The notes under the pieces: model-generated
Told to the model about the DNA's origin: nothing
The model's database searches: none
The model's input: only the letters and a program-made list of their open reading frames with translations
Shown here: one piece after another, positions 53,823 to 61,416 of the stretch
Layout: each line of letters opens with the position of its first letter
How positions within the stretch are numbered: the first letter of the stretch is position 1
Program-made: the position numbers and the translations under genes
DNA from: a candidate division BRC1 bacterium ADurb.Bin183
GTDB lineage: Bacteria > Sumerlaeota > Sumerlaeia > MWCT01
Direction of reading: 5' to 3'
DNA: 64,000 nucleotides
NCBI GenBank assembly: GCA_002070185.1
Contig: MWCT01000010.1
Coordinates: 1-64,000, forward strand

Positions 53823-55572
53823 CACAAACAAAAATGTTTACCCCTGTGCCGCGCTGGCGCTCCTTTCTTTGCTTGCTTATGGAGATTCGCTTCTCAATGG
53901 ATTTGTCATGGATGACCAATATATTCTGCTCCGCAATTTTACTGTTCGCCATCTTGGAAGCCTTCCCCTGCTTGTCTCGCCGCGCTATTTTGAACTCTTT
54001 GCCGAACAATCATGGCGTCCGGTGGTTTCCTTATCCTATATTTTGGATTATCAAATCTGGCGGCTCGCGCCGATGGGTTATCATTTCCATAACCTTGTTC
54101 TGCATGCCGTTAATGCCATCCTTGTATATTTAATTTTGAAGAAAATAACAGGGCAGGGACTTCCCGCTTTTATAACTGCGGGACTATTTGCGGCGCACAC
54201 AATTTCGGGCGAGGCGGTCAATGTTGTTTCCTTCCGCGAGGATTTGCAGGTTGTCTTTTTCATGTTGCTTGCCCTCTGGGCGCTTCTGAAAATTTACGAT
54301 GGCGGAAAAAAGGCGTGGATTGCCCTTCTCTGGGCATGCGCGTTCCTTGCCATTCCAGCAAAGGAAAATGGCGCGGCGCTTCCCCTGCTCCTGGCGGGAG
54401 CGGGATATGCCATCGGGGGACGCCGCTTTTTTGTAGAGCGGCGCGGAATTTGGTTGGGGGTTGTTGCCGCTTTTGCCGCGTCTTTAAGCATCCGCTTTTT
54501 CATCTTAACACCCCCCTCAAATCTTGCTGCAGTGCCCGCCTCATTGACTATTTTGGAAAAAATTCTTATGATAATAAAAATTCAAGGCTATTACCTTCTC
54601 TCGCTTTTTTACATCGTCCCCTTTTTGCCCAATATGACCGTAACGAACGGGCTGGCTGTGTCACTTGTCGTGATTGGAAACCTCCTTTTATGGGTCATCT
54701 TCCTGCGGGACAAACGCGCCAAAGCCGCCCTGCTGTTCTATGCCGTAGCCATGATGCCTGTGGCGAATATCGTCCCGCTCGCCAATCCCATTGCCTTTCG
54801 TTATCTTTATTTTCCAGCATTGGGTTTATATTATTTATCAGGGCTGACCATTCACAAATTATTTGAACGAGGCTATCTTGCCCAAAGAGCCCTGATTGGA
54901 TTTTTATTTTTGATCCTTTTCGGCTCAACGCTTTATAGCGCAGTATGGAGCCGTATTTGGAGGGATGATTTATCTTTAGCAATTTATGCCGCGCGATATA
55001 ATCCGCAAGATTCCCGCACATGGGCAAATCTGGCATCGGCGCAAAATAACCGCGGATTATATGCGGCAGCGGAAGAATCCGCACGACGCGCCCTGCGCCT
55101 GAATCCCGATGATTTTTATTCCAGGTCGGCTCTGGCAATGAGCCATCTGAAAAGAGGAAAGTTCGAAGAGGCGCTTGATTATTACCGCAGCGCCCTTCGT
55201 TTCCCCAGCGTTCTGAACAGCCGCGCGGAAATTTATTTCGGCATGGCTTACGCCATGGCAAGCCTGAATCGAGCCGGCGAGGCGATTGAGATGTATCAAC
55301 GAACTTTGGAAATCAATCCCTGCCATACCGGCGCGTTGAGCAATCTTGCCGTTATCTATTGCGAACAGGGGAATTTGAAAAAAGCTGAACCATTATTCAC
55401 ACAGGTTTTGAATCTTGATCCCCATGATGCTCAGACGCATTTTAATATGGCGCTTCTGCTTTTCCAGACTGAACGCTCGGAAAAGGCAATTCCTCACTTG
55501 CGCCGCGCTCTTCAACTCGACCCGCAAAATGCTCGCGCCGCGCAGATGCTCCGCCATATTGAACAAAAATAA
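53803..55572 (+). CDS. TMTC-like polytopic membrane protein with C-terminal TPRs
   Basis: Start taken at ATG 53803 (GGAGCG site), inside the end of the previous gene; 589 residues. About 12 hydrophobic segments (about 15-400) contain the family loop D-D-Q-Y-I-L-L and R-P-V-V-S-L-S-Y; then four to five TPRs (about 415-580). This resembles eukaryotic TMTC O-mannosyltransferases and bacterial homologues of the GT-C fold, which suggests protein glycosylation at the inner membrane. That role is inferred from fold and the many exported neighbours. Confidence 0.82.
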   Translation: MAWRRIDTNKNVYPCAALALLSLLAYGDSLLNGFVMDDQYILLRNFTVRHLGSLPLLVSPRYFELFAEQSWRPVVSLSYILDYQIWRLAPMGYHFHNLVLHAVNAILVYLILKKITGQGLPAFITAGLFAAHTISGEAVNVVSFREDLQVVFFMLLALWALLKIYDGGKKAWIALLWACAFLAIPAKENGAALPLLLAGAGYAIGGRRFFVERRGIWLGVVAAFAASLSIRFFILTPPSNLAAVPASLTILEKILMIIKIQGYYLLSLFYIVPFLPNMTVTNGLAVSLVVIGNLLLWVIFLRDKRAKAALLFYAVAMMPVANIVPLANPIAFRYLYFPALGLYYLSGLTIHKLFERGYLAQRALIGFLFLILFGSTLYSAVWSRIWRDDLSLAIYAARYNPQDSRTWANLASAQNNRGLYAAAEESARRALRLNPDDFYSRSALAMSHLKRGKFEEALDYYRSALRFPSVLNSRAEIYFGMAYAMASLNRAGEAIEMYQRTLEINPCHTGALSNLAVIYCEQGNLKKAEPLFTQVLNLDPHDAQTHFNMALLLFQTERSEKAIPHLRRALQLDPQNARAAQMLRHIEQK

Positions 55573-55573
55573 A

Positions 55574-56725
55574 TCACTGCTCAAGAATAATCATATTATC
55601 CCGATGAATAATTTCTTCGTATTCTTTTTGTCCGAGAATTTTTTCTATGTCATCACACTTTGCGCCCATGATTCTGCGCACATCGTCTGAATTGAAATTC
55701 ACAAGTCCCTTGCCGATGCGATTGCCGGATTTGTCCCGTATTTCAACAACATCGCCCCGCTCAAATTTCCCCTCAACGCCTTTGACGCCCACCGGCAACA
55801 GACTTTTTTTGCCCTCGATAAGCGCCTTGCGCGCCCCTTCATCCACAATCACCCATTTGTTAACGCCCGATTTGCCGAAGACAATCCACCTGTCCCGGCT
55901 CGAAAGTTCAAGACGCTGGCGGGGCACAAACAGCGTTCCGGGACACCTGCCTGCAAAAACCTCTTGCAGAATGCCCGGCTTTTTGCCGTTGCAGATGCAC
56001 ACATGAGCGCCTGCGTCCATAGCGCGCCGCGCCGCTTCAATCTTCGAACGCATGCCCCCCGCCCCGAGTTTGGATGGCGAATGCGCCGCCGCCCCTTCAA
56101 TTTCCTGTGTAATCTTTTCAATCCTCGTGAGCAGCCGAGCATCCTTGCTGGTTCGCGGGTCTTTGTCGAAAAGCCCATCCACATCGGAAAGAATAATCAA
56201 AAACTCCGCCTTCATTTTTGCGGCAAGAATTGAGGAAAGCATGTCGTTATCTCCAAAACGCAGCTCATCCACCGTTGTTGTGTCGTTTTCGTTGATGATA
56301 GGCACAACTCCCATTTCGAGCAGCGTCTCAAGGGCGTAACTGGTGTTCAGATAACGCCGGCGATCCTCCATATCGTCGCGCGTTAGGAGCAGCTGCGCAA
56401 TGTTGCGCCCGTAATGCGAAAAATGCATGCTGTAAATATGCATCAGACGGCTCTGCCCAACAGCGGCAAGGGCTTGTTTTTCCGGTATGGAGCGTTTCTT
56501 TTTGTTGAAATGAAGCAGCCCCTTGCCCGCCGCAACCGCGCCCGATGTGACTATAATCGCCTCCCGCCCCTCGTCAAAAAGGCGCGACACGGATTGCGCC
56601 ACATCATCTATCAGATTTTCATCAAGCCGCTCATCCGCCCGCGTTAAAACAGCGGAGCCGAGTTTGAGCACCACGCGCTCGGGCAAAAACCCCAATTCTT
56701 CAATTTTTTTTATTTTATCCATCAT
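55574..56725 (-). CDS. proB: Glutamate 5-kinase with PUA domain
   Basis: 383 residues: the amino-acid kinase domain (about 15-270) with K-L-G-S-A-V-L, T-S-G-A-V-A-A-G and N-E-N-D-T-T, and a C-terminal PUA domain. It phosphorylates glutamate in the first step of proline synthesis. It is the last gene of the ptsH-ptsI-oxidoreductase-proB operon and starts by ATGA overlap. proA is not adjacent. Convergent with the TMTC-like gene. Confidence 0.93.
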   Translation of the reverse strand: MMDKIKKIEELGFLPERVVLKLGSAVLTRADERLDENLIDDVAQSVSRLFDEGREAIIVTSGAVAAGKGLLHFNKKKRSIPEKQALAAVGQSRLMHIYSMHFSHYGRNIAQLLLTRDDMEDRRRYLNTSYALETLLEMGVVPIINENDTTTVDELRFGDNDMLSSILAAKMKAEFLIILSDVDGLFDKDPRTSKDARLLTRIEKITQEIEGAAAHSPSKLGAGGMRSKIEAARRAMDAGAHVCICNGKKPGILQEVFAGRCPGTLFVPRQRLELSSRDRWIVFGKSGVNKWVIVDEGARKALIEGKKSLLPVGVKGVEGKFERGDVVEIRDKSGNRIGKGLVNFNSDDVRRIMGAKCDDIEKILGQKEYEEIIHRDNMIILEQ

Positions 56726-58050
56726 CTGCTTTTCATCAGGAAAGATTCATGAATGCCGCGTGCGGCTCGAATGCCCTCCGCCACAGCGTCAACCATTTCG
56801 CCGCCGCCGGTTGCGCAGTCGCCGCCCGCAAATAATTTCTCCACGCTGGTCGCGCCAGTTTTATTGTTCACAACCACCCTGCCATTTTCCAACTTCAACC
56901 CATGGATGCCGGAAAGAATATCAGAAAGATAAACCTGTCCCAACGCGGCAATCACCATGTCGCACTCAATAGTGAACTCGCTGCCGGGGATGGGAACCGG
57001 ACGGGGGCGTCCCGATGAGTCCGCATCGCTGAGCCTCATCCGCACGCATTTAAGACCGCCAACGCGTTTCTCGCCAAGTATCCTCACCGGCGCCGCCAGC
57101 CAGATGAATCGCACCCCTTCAACGAGCGCCATCTTCTGCTCATCTTTATAGGCAGGCATCTCCGCCCGGCTGCGCCGATATAGAACCATCACATCCAGCG
57201 CCCCGAGCCGCCCCGCCGCAATCGCCGCGTCCACCGCCGTATTGCCGCCGCCGACCACCACTACGCGTTTGCCGATGGAAATTTTATCAAGCTCGGCGGA
57301 GCGTGTCTTTTCCAAAAACGATAGCCCCTCCACAACCCCCTGCAAATCCTCGCCGGGAATATTAAGCGAGGCTGTGGAGCCGCGCCCGATTCCCAAAAAT
57401 ACCGCGTCATATTTTTTTAGAAGCGTTTCGAAAGGGATGTCTGCGCCGATGCGCGTTCCCGTCTTCAGACGGATGCCCAAATTTTTTAGCATCCGCAGCT
57501 CCTTCAAAGCAAAAGAAGAGGAAATTTTGTATCGCGCGATGGCGTGGGTGTATAGCCCGCCCTCTTTGCGGCGCGCCTCAAAAATCTCAACCCGATGCCC
57601 TAAACGCGCCAGCTCGGCAGCGCAGGAGTATCCAGCTGGACCCGCCCCTATGACTGCAACGCGTTTGCCTGTTGTTTTGCCCGGGAAAAGAATTTGAGCG
57701 CGGTTATCAATAGCCCAATCCGTCGCATATCTTTGAAGACGTCCTATAGGAATCGGACGACCGTGCAGCGCGTTGAGAACGCAGGCGCCTTCGCAAAGCT
57801 CCTTTGTCGGGCAGACCCTTGCGCATCCGCCCGCAAGATAATTGGTCTCATAGAGCTGGCGAGCCGAACCTTTGATGTTGCCATCTCGAATGCGCCGGAT
57901 AAAATCAGGCACGCTGATGCCCGCGGGGCAGGCTGCTGAACAGGGCGCATCATAGCAGAAAAGGCATCGCCCCGCCTCTGCCAGAGCCTCATGCTCGCCC
58001 ATCGCCTTCTCCATCGGCTCAAAACGCTTTTCCAATTCTTTAACTGGCAT
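56722..58050 (-). CDS. GltD/PreT-like FAD/NAD(P) oxidoreductase with N-terminal 4Fe-4S domain
   Basis: Start taken at ATG 58050 (GGAG site); ATG 58074 directly after the ptsI stop is possible. 442 residues: N-terminal helical dicluster domain with C-L-F-C-Y-D-A-P-C-S-A-A-C-P and G-G-C-A-R-V-C-P-T-K-E-L-C, then FAD-binding G-A-G-P-A-G-Y-S and NAD(P)-binding G-G-G-N-T-A-V-D, and a final G-G-D-C-A-T-G-G FAD motif. It is of the glutamate synthase small subunit / dihydropyrimidine dehydrogenase PreT / NfnB type. No partner (GltB, PreA) is next to it, so the electron acceptor is unknown. Ties to proB only through the operon. Confidence 0.86.
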   Translation of the reverse strand: MPVKELEKRFEPMEKAMGEHEALAEAGRCLFCYDAPCSAACPAGISVPDFIRRIRDGNIKGSARQLYETNYLAGGCARVCPTKELCEGACVLNALHGRPIPIGRLQRYATDWAIDNRAQILFPGKTTGKRVAVIGAGPAGYSCAAELARLGHRVEIFEARRKEGGLYTHAIARYKISSSFALKELRMLKNLGIRLKTGTRIGADIPFETLLKKYDAVFLGIGRGSTASLNIPGEDLQGVVEGLSFLEKTRSAELDKISIGKRVVVVGGGNTAVDAAIAAGRLGALDVMVLYRRSRAEMPAYKDEQKMALVEGVRFIWLAAPVRILGEKRVGGLKCVRMRLSDADSSGRPRPVPIPGSEFTIECDMVIAALGQVYLSDILSGIHGLKLENGRVVVNNKTGATSVEKLFAGGDCATGGGEMVDAVAEGIRAARGIHESFLMKSR

Positions 58051-58074
58051 CGTCCCTGCTCCTGCTATTGGCAT

Positions 58075-59808
58075 TTATACAATCTGCCGCGCATATGCGG
58101 CAACAAGCCGTTTAATCTCCGCCGCCGTGCCCATCTGCAATATCTCTTCTGTTAGCCTTTTTGCATCCGCCAGACGCACGCTTCGGATTACACGTTTGAC
58201 TTCCGGGATGGCAATAGGTCCCATGCTCAATTCATCTATTCCCAGTCCCAAAAGGATGACCGCCGTCATCGGGTCAGCCGCCATTTCGCCGCAAAGCCCC
58301 ACCCATATATTATTTTTGTGCGCCGCAATGATAGTATCCCGTATCAGGCGCAAAATCGCCGGGTTATACGGCTGATAAAGATGCGCCACGCGCTCATTCA
58401 CCCGGTCCACCGCAAGGGTGTATTGAATCAGGTCATTCGTGCCAATGCTGAAAAAATTCACCTCTTTTGCCAGAATGTCCGCCATGACCGCCGCCGAGGG
58501 GATTTCCACCATAATCCCCAGCTCTATATCCTTTATGTAATTGACGCCTTCAGCGTCCATCTCATCCATTATTTCGCGCAGGAGTTTTTTAATCTGCCGA
58601 ACCTCCTCCACGCAGGAAATCATGGGAAACATCATTTTGGCGTTTCCATGCATGCTTGCGCGTAAAATGGCGCGCATCTGCGTCTTGAAAATCTCCGGAT
58701 TGGCAAGCCCCAGGCGGATGGCGCGCAGCCCTAAAAAAGGATTCAACTCTTTGAAAGAAACACCGGAAATAAATTTGTCCCCGCCAAGGTCGAATGTGCG
58801 GAATATGACCGGCTTCGGACGAACCGCTCCCAAAACATCTTTATAAATCTGATATTGCTCCTCTTCATCCGGCATCCCATTTCGATTCAAATAGATAAAT
58901 TCCGTTCGAAAAAGACCAATCCCGTCCGCCCCATGCGACTTGATGTGTTTCGTTTCCTCAGGAATTTCTATATTGGCGGAAAGTTCTATGGAATAACCAT
59001 CAAGAGTGCGGGCTTCCAGATCGCACAAAACGCACAGCGATTGCTTCTGTTCACGAAGCCGCTGCTGGATGATTTTATATTTTTTTATCTCTTCTGCTGT
59101 TGGTTTGATTATTACTTTGCCAGAGGTGCCGTCCACAATGAGCGTGTCTCCGGTAGCAACCTTTTCCACAAACCCGGCGACGCCGACCACGGCGGGGATT
59201 TCTAGAGCCTTTGCCATAATGGCAGTGTGCGACGTCGGTCCGCCAATATTCGTCACAAAACCAATGACCTTAGACCCGTCCATCACCACCGTATCAGAAG
59301 GACCCAAATCATAAGCCGCAACAATCACCGGTTCGCGCAGGTCGCGCAGCGGATGCCGCACATCTTTTCGAAGGAGGCTCATTATCTGATTTGCCAGATC
59401 ATAAATATCTGAAACACGCTCGGCAAAATAACCATCTTTCATATTGCCAAAAAGGGTGGCAAGCTTTTCCACCGTTTGACTCAGCATATATTCGGCGTTC
59501 ATTTTTTCCCGGCGGATTCCCTCAATAGTCTCATTGTAGAACATCGGGTCATCCAGCATCATCAAATGAACGTCAAAAATGTTAGCATGGGACGCGTCCG
59601 TCGCCTGCTCCGCTTTCTTGCGGATTTTCTGGATCCGCTTGCGGCTGTATTCCACAGCCTTCATGAAACGCTCAATCTCCTGAGCCACCTTTTCATCAGG
59701 GATAGAACGCGGCTCAGCGGAGAGGCGGCGGGGATCAAGTCGGAATACCTTGCCTGTCACAACCCCGCCGGAAACGGCGATTCCTTCGAAATGTCTTTGA
59801 GGCGACAT
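58075..59808 (-). CDS. ptsI: Phosphoenolpyruvate-protein phosphotransferase (PTS enzyme I)
   Basis: 577 residues with the N-terminal HPr-binding and phosphohistidine part (G-G-P-T-S-H-T-A-I-M-A-K) and the C-terminal PEP-binding barrel (G-L-F-R-T-E-F-I-Y, F-R-T-F-D-L-G-G-D-K, G-L-C-G-E-M-A). It phosphorylates HPr from PEP. No PTS permease (EII) is in the window, so it may serve a regulatory rather than transport PTS here. Confidence 0.95.
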   Translation of the reverse strand: MSPQRHFEGIAVSGGVVTGKVFRLDPRRLSAEPRSIPDEKVAQEIERFMKAVEYSRKRIQKIRKKAEQATDASHANIFDVHLMMLDDPMFYNETIEGIRREKMNAEYMLSQTVEKLATLFGNMKDGYFAERVSDIYDLANQIMSLLRKDVRHPLRDLREPVIVAAYDLGPSDTVVMDGSKVIGFVTNIGGPTSHTAIMAKALEIPAVVGVAGFVEKVATGDTLIVDGTSGKVIIKPTAEEIKKYKIIQQRLREQKQSLCVLCDLEARTLDGYSIELSANIEIPEETKHIKSHGADGIGLFRTEFIYLNRNGMPDEEEQYQIYKDVLGAVRPKPVIFRTFDLGGDKFISGVSFKELNPFLGLRAIRLGLANPEIFKTQMRAILRASMHGNAKMMFPMISCVEEVRQIKKLLREIMDEMDAEGVNYIKDIELGIMVEIPSAAVMADILAKEVNFFSIGTNDLIQYTLAVDRVNERVAHLYQPYNPAILRLIRDTIIAAHKNNIWVGLCGEMAADPMTAVILLGLGIDELSMGPIAIPEVKRVIRSVRLADAKRLTEEILQMGTAAEIKRLVAAYARQIV

Positions 59809-59820
59809 GATGAATTTCCC

Positions 59821-60135
59821 TTATTTGGCGGGCGGCCACTCGCCGAAATTATTCCTAAAAAGTTCCTTTAATTCAAGGAGACACTGCTCTGCGCCATCCC
59901 CCAGCGCAATAACATCCAGTTCGCTGCCCTGCTCCGCAGCAAAAAGCATTAACCCCATGATGCTTTTACCATTCACGCGCTGCCCGTTCTTTTCCACCAC
60001 CACCTCGCACTTCTCATACCGCTTGGCGATATCCACAAACTTGGCGGCTGGACGGGCATGAAATCCCAGCGGATTGGTTATCGTCAGAGTGATGCGCTTT
60101 TCCCCCTTGTTTTTAGGACTGAAAAAATCAAACAT
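59821..60135 (-). CDS. ptsH: Phosphocarrier protein HPr
   Basis: 104 residues with G-F-H-A-R-P-A, where His is phosphorylated by enzyme I, and the G-K-S-I-M-G-L-M segment holding the regulatory serine. It is slightly longer than usual at the N-terminus (D-F-F-S-P-K-N-K-G). First gene of the operon, 12 bases before ptsI. No HPr kinase gene is seen. Confidence 0.93.
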   Translation of the reverse strand: MFDFFSPKNKGEKRITLTITNPLGFHARPAAKFVDIAKRYEKCEVVVEKNGQRVNGKSIMGLMLFAAEQGSELDVIALGDGAEQCLLELKELFRNNFGEWPPAK

Positions 60136-60275
60136 CCCAATCTCTTAGCATAAAAGTTAATTAATTATAAATATTTCCTTTGCCAACTGCGCCGATGTCA
60201 AGTCCAATGCGCCAATTTTATGCAAACAAAAGACTCATACAAAAACGGAAAATACACTGCATCGCAACGAGAAAA

Positions 60276-60390
60276 AAATGTTGCCAAACGGCGGGTTTGG
60301 CATGTAGGGTTTTGAATGGTGCTTTGGCATGAAAAAGATAAAACCTCGTGTTTTGGCTTTTTTTGCCAATAACCCGATTGCCAACTCCTT
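60276..60390. repeat. Cluster of TGCCAA/TTGGCA inverted repeats in the ptsH - lipoprotein gap
   Basis: The 293-base gap (60136-60428) has no gene I can support. It holds a perfect 8-bp inverted repeat TGCCAAAC-GGCGG-GTTTGGCA (60282-60302), TTTGGCA at 60323-60329, TTGGC-N7-GCCAA (60353-60369), TTGCCAA at 60378-60384 and another TGCCAA at 60423-60428. The density suggests a regulator binding region or a dispersed palindromic element; I cannot tell which. Confidence 0.5.
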
Positions 60391-60428
60391 GCTTTGGAAA
60401 AAATAATTTAAAAGAAAAGGAATGCCAA

Positions 60429-61331
60429 ATGAACAAACAAAACAAAAACTGTAAGTTATCGTTAACATTTGCCCATAAGGCTGTATTTTTTTTAAACATT
60501 TTATTGCTATTCAGTATTCTTGCCGCATGCAGCACCTTGCCTAATAAATCGAAGAATGTAGAAAAGGAGTTCTCTTTCGCTTGGTTGTCGGACACGCACA
60601 TAGTAACAATAGATAAAGGGGCGGAGTTCGGCGATAGAACAGACCGGCTTGAAAAAGTAATGGAAAAAATCAACGGGCGCAACGAAATTGATTTCATTGT
60701 TGTGAGCGGGGATCTAATCGAAAATGTTGCAAATGTTGAGCAATTTGAGGTGTTTGATAAAACTATGCGCACAAATAAACCCGTTTATTTTATACCGGGG
60801 AATCATGATATCGGAAACACATCCGATATGAAGAATATCAAATTATGGCTTAATCGCGGATATGGAAAAGGAAATCCGGCAAAAGAATACTACGGCTTTA
60901 CTCATAAAGGCGCGGCATTCTTCGTCCTTAACACATTCGCATATCAATCAAAAGAGGAAGAGGTGTTGAAGAGGTCGGAAGAGCAGTTGCAAGAGATGGA
61001 CAAATTCTTTGCGGATAACTCTTTTGCAAAATGCAAAATTGTATGCGGGCATGCGCCCCTTTTTATTCTAACATCCGATGAGCCGGATGAATATTTTAAC
61101 ATAAAAAAAGAATACAGAGAAAAGATTATTGAAATAATGAAAAAACATAATGCCCGCTATTATTTGTGCGGACACAGGCATGGGGAGCATAAAGTCGAAG
61201 AAAGCTGGATAACGCTCTATACACAAGGGGCTTTATCATGGGCAATCGGCGAAGGGCAAAAAATCGGATATTCTATTTTCACGTTTGTGCCGGAAGAGGG
61301 GCTTAAAAAAGAATTTTTTGAGGAAAAATAA
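60429..61331 (+). CDS. Lipoprotein calcineurin-like metallophosphoesterase
   Basis: Start taken at ATG 60429 (AAGGA site), 300 residues; a longer frame upstream lacks a signal. Lipoprotein signal I-L-A-A-C with the lipid-bearing cysteine at about residue 34. Phosphoesterase motifs follow in order: S-D-T-H, G-D-L-I-E-N, G-N-H-D, C-G-H-A-P and G-H-R-H-G-E-H, so a two-metal site is intact. Probably an envelope phosphatase or nucleotide hydrolase. The gene is clearly more AT-rich than its neighbours (many AAA, AAT and ATA codons), which hints at transfer. Confidence 0.85.
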   Translation: MNKQNKNCKLSLTFAHKAVFFLNILLLFSILAACSTLPNKSKNVEKEFSFAWLSDTHIVTIDKGAEFGDRTDRLEKVMEKINGRNEIDFIVVSGDLIENVANVEQFEVFDKTMRTNKPVYFIPGNHDIGNTSDMKNIKLWLNRGYGKGNPAKEYYGFTHKGAAFFVLNTFAYQSKEEEVLKRSEEQLQEMDKFFADNSFAKCKIVCGHAPLFILTSDEPDEYFNIKKEYREKIIEIMKKHNARYYLCGHRHGEHKVEESWITLYTQGALSWAIGEGQKIGYSIFTFVPEEGLKKEFFEEK

Positions 61332-61416
61332 ACGATAACCAATAATTCTCGATAGCAAAAAACCAAAGCTTTTTACCGCTTGACTTCCAGCCCCGCCCAA
61401 TGAGACATATTTAACC

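Noticed and set aside
60218..60772. Minus-strand 184-codon frame upstream of and inside the metallophosphoesterase
   Set aside because: Antisense to a conserved gene and built partly on the palindromic repeats.
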